Part shown: positions 1 through 9,140 of the stretch, in pieces | Numbering within the stretch: position 1 is the first letter of the stretch | Layout of the letters: each line of letters opens with the position of its first letter | From: an uncultured Candidatus Melainabacteria bacterium | Lineage (GTDB): Bacteria > Cyanobacteriota > Vampirovibrionia > Gastranaerophilales > Gastranaerophilaceae | Assembly: GCA_934718275.1 (NCBI GenBank) | Contig: CAKUZD010000005.1 | Span: 124,001-188,000 of the forward strand | DNA: 64,000 nt | Reading direction: 5' to 3' | Translations under genes and position numbers: made by a program | Notes under the pieces: model-generated | The model's database searches: none | What the model saw: only the letters and a program-made list of their open reading frames with translations | Told to the model about the DNA's origin: nothing

Positions 1-197
1 AAGATGCCAAAGAAAGGGCTACCGGCATGTTAAAAGCAACTCATAATCGTGTAGGGAAAATTCAGTCTGTAAATATGGGAGTATTTCAAATTACTCCGGT
101 AGACTCTACGAATGTTTCTGATATGGGGATAAATGATACTTCCACTATTGATAAAAAGGTTACTGCTGTTGCAAATGTTGTATTCCGTATAAAGTAA
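1..197 (+). CDS. SIMPL-domain-like protein, C-terminal fragment
   Basis: The reading frame is open from the window edge (codons from position 3) to a TAA at 195-197, giving about 64 residues. The end reads DAKERATGMLKATHNRVGKI, then a Thr/Asp-rich loop, then a last strand AVANVVFRIK. This fits the C-terminal part of SIMPL (DUF541/YggE-like) periplasmic proteins, in which an AKERA helix and a glycine are followed by a variable loop and a final beta strand. The start lies outside the window. The next gene begins 8 bp after the stop with AAGG before its ATG, so the two are probably co-transcribed. The family call rests on this short tail only. Confidence 0.5.
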   Translation, partial: DAKERATGMLKATHNRVGKIQSVNMGVFQITPVDSTNVSDMGINDTSTIDKKVTAVANVVFRIK

Positions 198-205
198 GGT
201 ATTAT

Positions 206-478
206 ATGAAGATATTATTATTGTTTCTATTATTGTTGTTTTCAAGTCCTGTTTTGGCATATCCATCCGCTGCAGATATTATAATGGTTCATGATATGGA
301 AATGATTAATCAACAACGTTTTAGAATGGAAGAAATTAATGATTATAATGATGTTCAAACAGAAAAAGAACGCTACAAGAAAAGAACAACTCCATCTGAA
401 CCTTTGATTAATAGGTTATTTAATCAAAAAAAGTTTGTAGAAGAAGATGGGAAAATTAAAATAGAGAGTCGGAATTAA
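206..478 (+). CDS. small secreted protein of unknown function
   Basis: Ninety residues. The N-terminus is a clear Sec signal: Met-Lys, a Leu/Phe-rich core (ILLLFLLLLFSS) and a probable cleavage site after PVLA (about residue 18). The mature part is about 70 residues, charged and probably helical, with no cysteines and no domain I recognise. It lies 8 bp after the SIMPL-like gene and has a Shine-Dalgarno AAGG, so it is likely the last gene of that operon. It converges on the transporter gene with only 5 bp between stop codons and no obvious terminator in the gap. Function unknown. Confidence 0.6.
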   Translation: MKILLLFLLLLFSSPVLAYPSAADIIMVHDMEMINQQRFRMEEINDYNDVQTEKERYKKRTTPSEPLINRLFNQKKFVEEDGKIKIESRN

Positions 479-483
479 ACTAA

Positions 484-1338
484 TTAGTGCCCTAGAATTA
501 GAATTGTTACGGAACCAATAATGATTATTAATGAGCCCAAAAGTTTTTTTAATAAATTTTTTTCATTAAACAGTTTGTAACCTAAAATTACATTTAGAAT
601 TATTGACAATTGGAAAAGTGATAATGCATAGCCGACATTCATATATTTGAATGTATAAGCTGTTGTAAATGTCATTGTTCCAAAACAAATGGCGGTTAAA
701 ATATACATTGTTGAATTGGTTTTATTTGGAATATGAAGTTTTTGAGGGCTTAAAATTTTCATAATAATGTAAGAAAATATTGCCCCCAAAAAACTGGAAA
801 TAATAAAAGAACAAACTATTGAGCTTAAAATAATGACTTTTTTTATAAAAACAGCTTCAATAGCGGTAAAGATAAGTGCATAAATTCTGTATTGTATGTC
901 TTTTTTTAGTAATGCTTTTGGACTCTCTAAAACAAAATATGAACCCAAAATGATTAAGAAAACCCCGATTATTCCATATAAATTAGGTAATTCATGAAGT
1001 ATAATTATTCCGAATAACATGCCAATTATTGCCTTATATGAATTAATTGGTCCCAATACGGAAAGTTCGCCATTTTGCAAAGCTAGTGCCATAAAACAAT
1101 TTCCGATAGCTCCTGTTATACCTCCGGCAATAGCGAATAACCAAAAATGGGGTGTAAGTTGATTTGGATTAACGATAAAAAGTAATGGTATTGAGATTAA
1201 ACTCATAAGAATATAGTTTAGGCAATTGATATTTGCAGGATGTTCAAAATTTCCGGCAAGTTTTTTTTGAAAAACGTTACTTAATGAATTAGAAAATATT
1301 CTAAATATAATAGCTGTAAAATTCAACAAAATTTGCAT
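484..1338 (-). CDS. EamA/DMT-family membrane transporter
   Basis: The product is 284 residues and almost entirely hydrophobic, with about ten predicted membrane segments in two similar halves, the usual plan of the drug/metabolite transporter superfamily. Features seen include an ALQNGELSVLGPINSYKAIIG stretch at the end of the first half, which corresponds to the conserved A-x(n)-P-x(n) region of EamA domains, and a second-half equivalent AYTFKYMNVGYALSLFQLS. It probably exports a small metabolite across the inner membrane; the substrate cannot be told. No clear ribosome binding site precedes the ATG. It stands alone on the minus strand, convergent with the small secreted protein. Confidence 0.8.
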   Translation of the reverse strand: MQILLNFTAIIFRIFSNSLSNVFQKKLAGNFEHPANINCLNYILMSLISIPLLFIVNPNQLTPHFWLFAIAGGITGAIGNCFMALALQNGELSVLGPINSYKAIIGMLFGIIILHELPNLYGIIGVFLIILGSYFVLESPKALLKKDIQYRIYALIFTAIEAVFIKKVIILSSIVCSFIISSFLGAIFSYIIMKILSPQKLHIPNKTNSTMYILTAICFGTMTFTTAYTFKYMNVGYALSLFQLSIILNVILGYKLFNEKNLLKKLLGSLIIIIGSVTILILGH

Positions 1339-1544
1339 AATTGAATTAAATCATAAACATGTTAATAAATGTTAAATAAATAATGAAGTGTAAATATTAC
1401 AATTGTAATATGATTTATTTTATTAAAATAGAGTAATAAACCAAAAAAGAGTATTATTTAAAAAATAAATATATAAGAATTAGCAAAATCTTAAAATTAT
1501 TTTGGAATGATATTTTGAGTTAAAAAAAATTCCCCCAAAAGTTA

Positions 1545-1573
1545 TTGACAAAGTACTACGCTTGTAGTATTAA
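1545..1573 (+). promoter_or_regulatory. sigma70-type promoter with internal palindrome
   Basis: A consensus TTGACA at 1545-1550 is followed after 17 bp by TATTAA at 1568-1573, upstream of a strong AAGGAGG site and the TTG start at 1600. The spacer holds the dyad TACTAC-GCTT-GTAGTA at 1554-1569, which reaches into the -10 box and is placed where a repressor would block RNA polymerase. Such dyads resemble operators of BlaI/MecI-type repressors, but no such gene is visible nearby. Confidence 0.65.
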
Positions 1574-1599
1574 AATATTAAGGCAAGGAGGAATATAAA

Positions 1600-3120
1600 T
1601 TGAGAGTATCCGCAATCGCAAATTATTATCGTAATAACAACACTTATTCAAACAGTAAAAAGGAAAATATCCCACAAACTACAATGCCACAAAGTTTGCC
1701 GAATAGAACTTATACGACTTCTGTTTATGGTATGAAGCAGGCATCTGCTGTTAATTTTACCGGAGTTCAATTTCCTCCGATTTCATTGGGTAAGAAAATT
1801 CCTTTAGATGACAGACTTGCAGATATATTTAGTATATCTACAGCAGGGGATATGATTGTAGCAGGTAAAGATTTAGATACTGTACAAAAAGTTTTAAAAA
1901 GTTCAATGAAAGATTTTAGTCATGTGATAAAAAGATTATTTTTTGTTGCGGAAGAAGGTTTAGATGATCTTGCAGTTTTTACAAGAACACCAAGTGAATC
2001 ATTAGAGGTATTCAACCCAAATAAAAAGAGTTTATTATTGTATGAAAGTAGTGGGCACCGAAGTGCGGTAAAAAGCGGTGAAAGGGGCTACGTAGTTGGT
2101 GGAGATTTATTAGAAATTGGAAAACAAAAAATAAAAATAAAACGAGCACCAAGGACTGATATAAGTTCAAAAAGACAAAGTTTTGCTCAACTTATTGATA
2201 AATCAAAAGAAGTTAAGAGTGCAATTTTTGACGTTAACCAAAAAACTCTTTCTACGTTGGTTGCTCCTCTAAAGGCGGGTAGTAGGAATGTAACGTTTGC
2301 AGATATAGGTGGACAAAACGATGTAATAAAGGAACTAAAAAAAGGAATTTTGTATCCTATTAAGTATCCTGCAGCTTATAAAAATTCAATAGTAAATCAT
2401 GGATTTCTTATGTATGGACCTCCCGGGACAGGTAAAACATTGATTGCTCAGGCATTAGCCAATGAAACTAAGTCCAATTTTATCAAATTAAATGGATTAG
2501 AAATGGAATCAAAATGGGTTGGAGGTTCTGCAAACAATTGGCGAAAACTGTTTGATACCGCAAGAGAAAATCAACCATGCATAATATTTATTGATGAGTT
2601 TGATGCTGTTGCTAAAAAACGTGGTGGCGCAGATGTTTATGGAGATAAAGTTGTTAACCAACTTTTGACATTAATGAGTGATGTAGAAAAGAATGGTGAT
2701 GATATTTTTGTTTTAACAGCAACAAATAATCATGAATCGTTAGATGCTGCTATTACTCGTTCCGGACGTTTTGGTAAGCATATAGAGGTAAAAGCTCCGG
2801 ATACTCAAGAGGCTATTAGTCAAATTTTTGATATTCATACAAAGAATAAAGCATTGGCAGAAGATTTGGATAAAGATGCTTTGGCTAAAAGGTTATTAAA
2901 AAATAAAGCAACCGGGGCAGATATTGCGCATGTTGTAAACACAGCCCAAGAAAATGCTTTTGAACGTGCAGGAATTTATGAAAAAATGGAAAATGGAACG
3001 TTCAAAGATTCTGATATTGAAAACTTAAGAATTACAAATGCAGATTTTAATAACGCAATAAATGCGTTTGAAAATAAAGAATCAAAACGCCAGCCTATTG
3101 GTTTTAATTTAAATAAATAA
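1600..3120 (+). CDS. AAA+ ATPase (FtsH/CDC48-like AAA module)
   Basis: The product is 506 residues from a TTG start with an excellent AAGGAGG ribosome binding site. Residues 1-60 are low-complexity and carry the MRVSAIANYY...NFTGVQF signature seen on several orphan proteins in this window. Residues 230-430 form one AAA module: Walker A GPPGTGKT near 273, Walker B IIFIDEFDA near 330, sensor-1 TATNN and the RSGRFGKHIE arginine-finger region near 388, then an AAA lid. There is no membrane segment and no zinc protease motif, so it is not FtsH itself. It likely remodels or unfolds proteins in the cytosol. It is monocistronic, with its own promoter and a terminator, and the partner or substrate is unknown. 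Confidence 0.85.
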   Translation: MRVSAIANYYRNNNTYSNSKKENIPQTTMPQSLPNRTYTTSVYGMKQASAVNFTGVQFPPISLGKKIPLDDRLADIFSISTAGDMIVAGKDLDTVQKVLKSSMKDFSHVIKRLFFVAEEGLDDLAVFTRTPSESLEVFNPNKKSLLLYESSGHRSAVKSGERGYVVGGDLLEIGKQKIKIKRAPRTDISSKRQSFAQLIDKSKEVKSAIFDVNQKTLSTLVAPLKAGSRNVTFADIGGQNDVIKELKKGILYPIKYPAAYKNSIVNHGFLMYGPPGTGKTLIAQALANETKSNFIKLNGLEMESKWVGGSANNWRKLFDTARENQPCIIFIDEFDAVAKKRGGADVYGDKVVNQLLTLMSDVEKNGDDIFVLTATNNHESLDAAITRSGRFGKHIEVKAPDTQEAISQIFDIHTKNKALAEDLDKDALAKRLLKNKATGADIAHVVNTAQENAFERAGIYEKMENGTFKDSDIENLRITNADFNNAINAFENKESKRQPIGFNLNK

Positions 3121-3142
3121 AAACGATGAAACAAACCTTTAC

Positions 3143-3173
3143 AAGTACAGTTTTACTAGCTGTACTTTTTTTT
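3143..3173. terminator. intrinsic terminator between convergent genes
   Basis: AAGTACAG and CTGTACTT form a perfect 8-bp stem with a 9-nt loop, followed by a run of T. It ends the AAA ATPase transcript and may also serve the opposing glycosyltransferase operon, which stops 10 bp further on. Confidence 0.85.
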
Positions 3174-3182
3174 ATTTCAAAA

Positions 3183-4337
3183 TTAGTTATCTAAAAACGA
3201 TTTTAAGTTTTTTCTTGATTTTATGTCTATAGATTGAACCAGTTTTGATAAATTAGCTTCTAATTCAAGGTATTCTGAATTTTTTAATTCTACTGCTTCA
3301 ATCATTTTATTTGCAAGAATTTCGTTTTCCGGATAAATAATGCTGTTTGAATTATCAAAATTATAAATATCTGCGAAAGTTTTGTGTATAATGCAAGGTT
3401 TGTTGAAACCGTAAATAAGTTGGAAACTTCCGCTTGTTCCGCTATCCATATAGCGTTTATGGGATTTTATATTAGGGTCTAAAAGAGGTAAGATAAAGTC
3501 TGATTGCTCCAACTTTTCAAACATTTTTTGATAATCAACACGCCCAAGTATTTCAAAATAGTATTGTATTTCTTCGGGGATGTCTTCCAATTTACCAACT
3601 CCGATTATTGTTACTTTAAAGTTTTTTATACCTTTTTGGTTCAATTCTTTTACTGCATCAATTAGTAATGAAGAATTTCTTCTGTTTTTTGATAATTCTC
3701 CAATAGAAATAAAATTTGTAATCTCATTTTTATCTCTATTTGTACTTACATTTTCTTTAAAGTAATGAGAGTTAACTACCAATTTTTCAAATTCTTCCAT
3801 ATTAGCCGGATTGGCAAGAATTATTTGTTTATCATTAGGAGTTTCGTTCAACTTGTCAATATGATGCTGCAAATAAATGTTATCTTTTTTGCCTTTTTTA
3901 ATATTATATACCTTGGATAAATCAAAGCCTTCTAAAGAAAATTGTTTTTTATTATAATAAACCCTTTTAGAGTTATAAATAATTCTTTCATATTCAGAAA
4001 AATCGAAATTTTTATAAATTTTGTCAAATGTTTTTTCATTACATTCATAAACCCGAACCTTATCAAGTGGAAAATCTTGAAATATCCCTTCTGCAGGTTC
4101 TCTTGTTAAAACATCTACATTATAGCCAAAATCTGTGCAGTATTTACACAACCCCGGAATTGTTTCGTAATGACTACCATTAAATTCTGTAATCAAAATT
4201 GTATTGGGTTCAACTTTTTTAGTCATAAATGTTTTGTAAATTTCACTGTCAAATAAGCGTTTAAGTCTTAATTTAATACCCAAAATGTTAATTTTTATAT
4301 GTTTTTTATCTTTATTTATAGCAAATAAACTACACAT
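3183..4337 (-). CDS. glycosyltransferase, GT-B fold (GT4-like)
   Basis: The product is 384 residues. After a short basic N-terminus with the HIKINILGIKLRLK stretch often found on surface-sugar transferases, residues 45-190 form an acceptor-side domain. Residues 195-370 look like a GT4 donor-binding domain (FISIGELSKNRRNSSLLIDA, then KVTIIGVGKLED, then a Ser-Gly-Thr-Ser-Gly region before a late acidic segment). It probably transfers a sugar in LPS or capsule assembly at the inner-membrane face. Its ATG directly follows the stop of the upstream GT8-GT9 gene, so it is the last gene of that minus-strand operon. Acceptor and sugar are unknown. Confidence 0.7.
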   Translation of the reverse strand: MCSLFAINKDKKHIKINILGIKLRLKRLFDSEIYKTFMTKKVEPNTILITEFNGSHYETIPGLCKYCTDFGYNVDVLTREPAEGIFQDFPLDKVRVYECNEKTFDKIYKNFDFSEYERIIYNSKRVYYNKKQFSLEGFDLSKVYNIKKGKKDNIYLQHHIDKLNETPNDKQIILANPANMEEFEKLVVNSHYFKENVSTNRDKNEITNFISIGELSKNRRNSSLLIDAVKELNQKGIKNFKVTIIGVGKLEDIPEEIQYYFEILGRVDYQKMFEKLEQSDFILPLLDPNIKSHKRYMDSGTSGSFQLIYGFNKPCIIHKTFADIYNFDNSNSIIYPENEILANKMIEAVELKNSEYLELEANLSKLVQSIDIKSRKNLKSFLDN

Positions 4338-6182
4338 TTATGAATCCTTTCTAATAAAGTTGTTATTTTGCATTAATTCTTTAAAAGCTGTATAAATATC
4401 TTCTACAGAATTTGTTTGAGGCAAAATTGTATAAGGGTATAATGTTTTTCTTGGTGCCCAATGTTTGATATTATTTTGTTTATAAAAAACACATACTGTT
4501 GGAACTTTGTTAGCATAAGAAAAATGCATAGTTCCGGTATCAACACTAATTAAAGCTTCACAGTTTCTCAAAACTTGAGCTAGTTCATAAATTGATGTTT
4601 GGTTTACAAGATTTGTAAAATTGCATTGATTTTTGTATAACAATTCTGCGTATTCTTGTGGATTTTTACCATTTCCGATAAATAAAACGGTATAATTATC
4701 TTTGTTAAGTTTATTGATAAGTTCTACTGTTGTTTGTAGTGGCATATCTTTCTCTTTAAGTTTAGAGGTTGTGCAAAGTGCAACATATTTTTTATTTTTT
4801 GATAAAACATTCTGTAATTTTTCAGGAATATCATTATTGGCATTATATGTAATTGGGTAATTAACTAATTCTTCTTTTGTTAAACGTTTTAATAATTTGC
4901 AGTGTCTTTCTTGTACAGATATGCTATAATCATAAGGTTTTCCAATAATTTTTTTAGGTTTTAACATTATCGAAATAATATCAGCTCTAAAATTATCATA
5001 AATTTTGAATATGCAATCTATCTTTTTATATGGAAATTTGCGGACAAATTTTACAAGGCCCCAAAAACCTTTGTTTTCCCCGCGTTTATCTAATACAAAG
5101 ACTTCATCTACGTCTTTTTGGTATTTTGCAACGTCAATCCAAGGTTTATCTATAATAAATATTGTCTTTGAATTAGGATATAGCCTTTTTATGTTTTGGA
5201 ATAGAGAATTGCATAAAATAATATCTCCAAAACATGCCATTAATATAACAACAAAAACTTTTGGAGTATCCTTAGTGTTTATGTCCATTTTTACGGCATT
5301 CCAAAACTTTTTTTGTAAATAAAATATTGGTCTGTGTTTAAACCAAGTTAAAAAAGATGTAAGTTGGTTTGGAATTCCCCATTTAAAAAGTTCTTTTTGA
5401 GATAATTTCCATGGAGTCATTTGTAAATATTTAAAATATAAATCTTTATGAACAGACCAAGAGCCAAAATGCCAAGGTTTTTTATCCCCAATAAAATGGA
5501 TAATAACAGGATTTTTAGTGAAGCTGGAACGTCTTATATAACATTCACTTTGAACATTATATTTTTCATCAATGTTTAAAATTTTGTTATTTAATACATT
5601 ATTTATTATTTCTTGATCACCCATTTTTATATTGTTAATATTTTTCTTGGTGTATTCCAATAACTCATTTTCAATATTTTGAGTTCTAATTTTATTTAAG
5701 TCAATGAGTAAAACTCCGGAATTTATGTATTGTGGTTGATAATTTTTAATTCCCAAGTCGATATCTCTAACTCCTGCAATTACACTGTTCCCAAGGTTAA
5801 TATTAAATAGTTCTTTTAGGCTGGAACAAACTGTAACATCGCAATCTAAATATATAATTTTATCTACATTTGGTAACAAGGTTGCAAGTTTGAGTCTGTA
5901 GCAAGCTGCAATAGAAATATAATGGTGGGTTTGTATGTTTTTATAATCCTCAAATAAGCTATCATCAATATTTACAAATTCAATATTGCAGTTTTTAATA
6001 TTTTTTAATGATAATATTTTTTCCTTGCTTTTTTCTGAAATTCCGCCATCAAGTATATAAATATCTAATATGTCAGTATTTTTAGCATTTGCTAATATTG
6101 AGGCAATTACAATTCCTGCATATTTTGAATAGTTTTCGTCACATGATAAAGCGATATTGATTTTATTTGATGTGCTACACAT
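4338..6182 (-). CDS. GT8-GT9 fusion glycosyltransferase
   Basis: The product is 614 residues with two catalytic domains. Residues 8-265 are a GT8 (LPS galactosyl/glucosyltransferase type) domain with a YLDCD metal-binding DxD at D113/D115, an NSGVLLIDL strand and the HFIGDKKPW motif near 229-237. Residues 308-600 are a GT9 heptosyltransferase-like domain starting VFVVILMACFGDIILCNSL and ending with the nucleotide-sugar motif SVDTGTMHFSYANKVP. Both domains appear intact. It would add two successive sugars to an LPS core or similar glycolipid. It overlaps the upstream GT2-GT9 gene by 8 bp and abuts the downstream GT4-like gene. Its GT9 half is clearly paralogous to that of the neighbour. Confidence 0.85.
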   Translation of the reverse strand: MCSTSNKINIALSCDENYSKYAGIVIASILANAKNTDILDIYILDGGISEKSKEKILSLKNIKNCNIEFVNIDDSLFEDYKNIQTHHYISIAACYRLKLATLLPNVDKIIYLDCDVTVCSSLKELFNINLGNSVIAGVRDIDLGIKNYQPQYINSGVLLIDLNKIRTQNIENELLEYTKKNINNIKMGDQEIINNVLNNKILNIDEKYNVQSECYIRRSSFTKNPVIIHFIGDKKPWHFGSWSVHKDLYFKYLQMTPWKLSQKELFKWGIPNQLTSFLTWFKHRPIFYLQKKFWNAVKMDINTKDTPKVFVVILMACFGDIILCNSLFQNIKRLYPNSKTIFIIDKPWIDVAKYQKDVDEVFVLDKRGENKGFWGLVKFVRKFPYKKIDCIFKIYDNFRADIISIMLKPKKIIGKPYDYSISVQERHCKLLKRLTKEELVNYPITYNANNDIPEKLQNVLSKNKKYVALCTTSKLKEKDMPLQTTVELINKLNKDNYTVLFIGNGKNPQEYAELLYKNQCNFTNLVNQTSIYELAQVLRNCEALISVDTGTMHFSYANKVPTVCVFYKQNNIKHWAPRKTLYPYTILPQTNSVEDIYTAFKELMQNNNFIRKDS

Positions 6183-7932
6183 TTTCTTGTTGTCCTATTA
6201 ATTTTTTATAACCGGAATAAATTTTATCACTATCAATTTCACCATCAATTACTAAAGTATGTGGGTAAATATCGGCTTTTGGTGCCCAAAGATGTGTTGT
6301 GCCCTTTTCAAAAAATACACATAATGTTTTTACGCCTAACGAATAGCTGTAGTGCATTGTTCCGGTGTCTATACTAATTAAACATTCTGAAGCTTTTAAG
6401 ATTTTTCCTAATTCCAGTAATGTTGTTTTATTAACTAAATTGATGAAATGACAATTAGATTTTTCCAGATTTTGTGCAAATTTTAATGTATCATCGCCAT
6501 TTCCAACAAGAACTACATTTTTACCCGTTTCCTTTTCAATTTTGTTAATTAAATCTTTTGCAATTTCAAGAGGCATGTCTTTAATTGGATTTTTTGAAAT
6601 GCAACAAAGAGCGATATATTTTTTGTCAGAAATAGTATCAGCCAATGGGTTTGCAATATTATTAGGTAAATTAAATTTGATTGGATAATTTTTGACTTTT
6701 TTATGAGTTAGTGATGTAATCAATAAATTATGTTTTTCTTGAGTTGTTTTGTTCGGAATTAATTTTTTGTTGGTTAATGTATATTTGCTTTTTAAAAGTT
6801 TAGATGCAAAATAATTTCTCCAACTTCCATAAGTAACAAATGATGCGTAGATTTTTTTGTAAGGAAAGTCTTTTACAAATTTTAAAAGCCCTATTAACCC
6901 TTTATTTTTGCCTTTTTTATCATATATAACGACATCGTCAACACTTTCTTGGTATTTTGCAATATCTGCCCATTTTTTGTCAACAACAAAAATGACTCTG
7001 CTTTCCGGAAATATGTTTTTTATATTTTGGCACAAAGAATTACACAATAATACATCTCCAAAATAAGCAGTGTTAAACACAACAAAGTTTTTTAAATTGT
7101 CAAATTGTATTTTTTTTGAAAAAAGTTTTATCCCCAAAAAATAAAAATCTTTTTTTTCGTAATAATGTTTTATAGCCCACAAAAAATGATTTTCTTTTAT
7201 AATTAAAAAATTTCCTAAATCAATATTATGTTCTTTGGCATACATAATTGCTTGTAATGATGTTGATATCTTATCATTTGATTTTTTTATTCCAAGTTTT
7301 TGTTTAATTGTAGAAGTTGGGTTTGAATAATAATGATATCTTGCGTTTGGAACGGTGACTAAAGATTTTTCTAAATCAAAAGCTTTTAATGTATAAGGTC
7401 CATCTTCATATAAAACATTTTCTTCAAATCTTAAGTTTTTAATTGGTGCAAATCTATACAATTTGCTGTGGGTAATCAAGTTGTATTCAAGAGCTTTTAT
7501 AATAGAATTCACATCATAATATGTTTTTTCTTCTGTTAATTTTAAATGATTTTTAACTTTGTGCTTATAATCTCTGGTAGTAGATGATGCTGCAATATTA
7601 ACATTATATTTTACAGCCGCATTATACAACAATTCACAATAATCTAATTCTAACCAATCATCAGAATCAACGAAGGTAACGAATTCTCCTTTTGCTATGT
7701 CTAAGCCTTTGTTTCTTGCGGCACCTTGTTTTGAATTCTCTTGTGATAATACAATGATTCTAGAATCCTTTTTTGCATATTCTTCCGCAATTTCTAAACT
7801 GCAATCAGTTGAACCATCATTAACAATTATAATTTCAATATCTTTTAATGTTTGATTAACCAATGAGTCAAAACACCGTCTGGCGTAACTTTCTTGATTG
7901 TATATTGCTGTGATAATAGAAACTTTTACCAT
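6175..7932 (-). CDS. GT2-GT9 fusion glycosyltransferase
   Basis: The product is 585 residues. Residues 1-220 are a GT-A family 2 transferase: VSIITAIYNQESYARRC, IIIVNDGSTD, and the metal-binding VDSDDW. After a linker containing FLGIKLFSKK, residues 275-575 are a GT9 heptosyltransferase-like domain (NFVVFNTAYFGDVLLCNSL to SIDTGTMHYSYSLGVK). The GT9 part matches that of the next gene along much of its length, so this half was duplicated and joined to two different partner domains. Its start overlaps the stop of the upstream GT8 gene as TAATG, which indicates translational coupling. The likely job is two consecutive steps in surface oligosaccharide assembly. Confidence 0.85.
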   Translation of the reverse strand: MVKVSIITAIYNQESYARRCFDSLVNQTLKDIEIIIVNDGSTDCSLEIAEEYAKKDSRIIVLSQENSKQGAARNKGLDIAKGEFVTFVDSDDWLELDYCELLYNAAVKYNVNIAASSTTRDYKHKVKNHLKLTEEKTYYDVNSIIKALEYNLITHSKLYRFAPIKNLRFEENVLYEDGPYTLKAFDLEKSLVTVPNARYHYYSNPTSTIKQKLGIKKSNDKISTSLQAIMYAKEHNIDLGNFLIIKENHFLWAIKHYYEKKDFYFLGIKLFSKKIQFDNLKNFVVFNTAYFGDVLLCNSLCQNIKNIFPESRVIFVVDKKWADIAKYQESVDDVVIYDKKGKNKGLIGLLKFVKDFPYKKIYASFVTYGSWRNYFASKLLKSKYTLTNKKLIPNKTTQEKHNLLITSLTHKKVKNYPIKFNLPNNIANPLADTISDKKYIALCCISKNPIKDMPLEIAKDLINKIEKETGKNVVLVGNGDDTLKFAQNLEKSNCHFINLVNKTTLLELGKILKASECLISIDTGTMHYSYSLGVKTLCVFFEKGTTHLWAPKADIYPHTLVIDGEIDSDKIYSGYKKLIGQQENV

Positions 7933-8846
7933 TATTTGTTCTCCTTTGTGAATAATGGTTTAAGATATGTTGCAAACAATGCTTGATAAAATCTTGGTCT
8001 TAATAAAAACAATGGTCTGTATTTTATATATGAAATTGCTGTTGATTTTAAAGCTGTTCTTAAATCACTTTCGTTTAATTTCCAAGGAGTCAACTGTAAA
8101 TATTTAAAATATTCATTTTTATGGAATGAATAACTGTTTCCGCTCCAGGGTTTGTTCTTAGCTACAAAATGTATGATTTTAGGATTGTTTGCATAGCTTG
8201 AACGATTGGTAAAATTGCTTGATTGAATATTCCAAATATCTTCAATTATTTTTGTTTTTCCTGCTAAAAATCTATTTAAAATTTCCTGATCCCCAAGCGT
8301 GATATTATCAATATTATCTTTCGTATATTGAAGCAATTGTTCTTCAATGTTATTTTCTCTCCAATATTTTAAGTTTATTAAAAGTACGCCGGAGTTAAAA
8401 TATTTTGGATTTTTTTTCAGCATTTTTTTATTTATATCAAGCACACCTGCCAATGCAAAATTATTGATATCTATATTGAACAAATCAGATAAATCAGAGC
8501 ATACAATTGTATCACAATCCAAATATATGATTTTGTCTATTTCCGGTAATAAACTTGGTAATTTTAACCTGTAATACGCCGGTAAAGTTAAATATTTGTG
8601 AGTTTTTATTTGTTTATAGTCATTAAAAAGTGTTTCATTAATTTTAATAAAGCTTATTTTACAGGTTTTTATTGAGCTTAATGAAATTATATTTTGCTTA
8701 TTTTCATCACTTATTCCTCCATCAAGAATAAAAATGTTTAAATCGTCTTTCCTATTTGCATTTGATAGAATAGATGCGATAACGACACCTGCATATTTCG
8801 AATAATTATTGTCGCAAGAAAGACAAATATTAATATTATTATTCAT
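7932..8846 (-). CDS. GT8 family glycosyltransferase
   Basis: The product is 304 residues, a stand-alone GT8 domain closely similar to the GT8 half of the fusion protein downstream. Visible motifs are INICLSCDNNYSKYAGVVIASIL at the N-terminus, the DxD in YLDCD (D110/D112), FNSGVLLINLKYW and HFVAKNKPW near 230. In the last, an alanine stands where the family H-x2-G-x2-KPW motif has glycine, which may alter donor binding. It is the first gene of a four-gene coupled operon (GT8, GT2-GT9, GT8-GT9, GT4-like), with AGGAG 10 bp before the ATG. The family includes LPS 1,3-galactosyltransferases; the sugar here is not known. Confidence 0.85.
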   Translation of the reverse strand: MNNNINICLSCDNNYSKYAGVVIASILSNANRKDDLNIFILDGGISDENKQNIISLSSIKTCKISFIKINETLFNDYKQIKTHKYLTLPAYYRLKLPSLLPEIDKIIYLDCDTIVCSDLSDLFNIDINNFALAGVLDINKKMLKKNPKYFNSGVLLINLKYWRENNIEEQLLQYTKDNIDNITLGDQEILNRFLAGKTKIIEDIWNIQSSNFTNRSSYANNPKIIHFVAKNKPWSGNSYSFHKNEYFKYLQLTPWKLNESDLRTALKSTAISYIKYRPLFLLRPRFYQALFATYLKPLFTKENK

Positions 8847-9140
8847 GAATAAAGTCTCCTATATAACGGTCACAATTAAGCAAATTTTGATAAATCATCT
8901 ATGATTTTTATATTTAATTCGTATAATAATAGCGTTTAATCTGCTACCTGTAAGTTTATCATAAATACTTAAAGAAATATAGTTTTATTGAAAATATTAC
9001 CAAATTGTTAAAAGTTGTTAGCACAGAACACAATAACTTAAAAACAAAATTAAGTCTAAATCCAATGAATTGTTTATAATATATCAAGTTATGGATGGCG
9101 AACGAATAATCAGTGTAATAAATTAAAAAAATGTTTTTTA
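8847..9140. other. gap between two sugar operons
   Basis: This 294-bp AT-rich stretch separates the HAD gene from the four-gene glycosyltransferase operon. It must hold the promoter of that operon, but I see no convincing -35/-10 pair, no gene and no strong hairpin. It probably also contains the 3' end of the upstream transcript. Confidence 0.4.
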
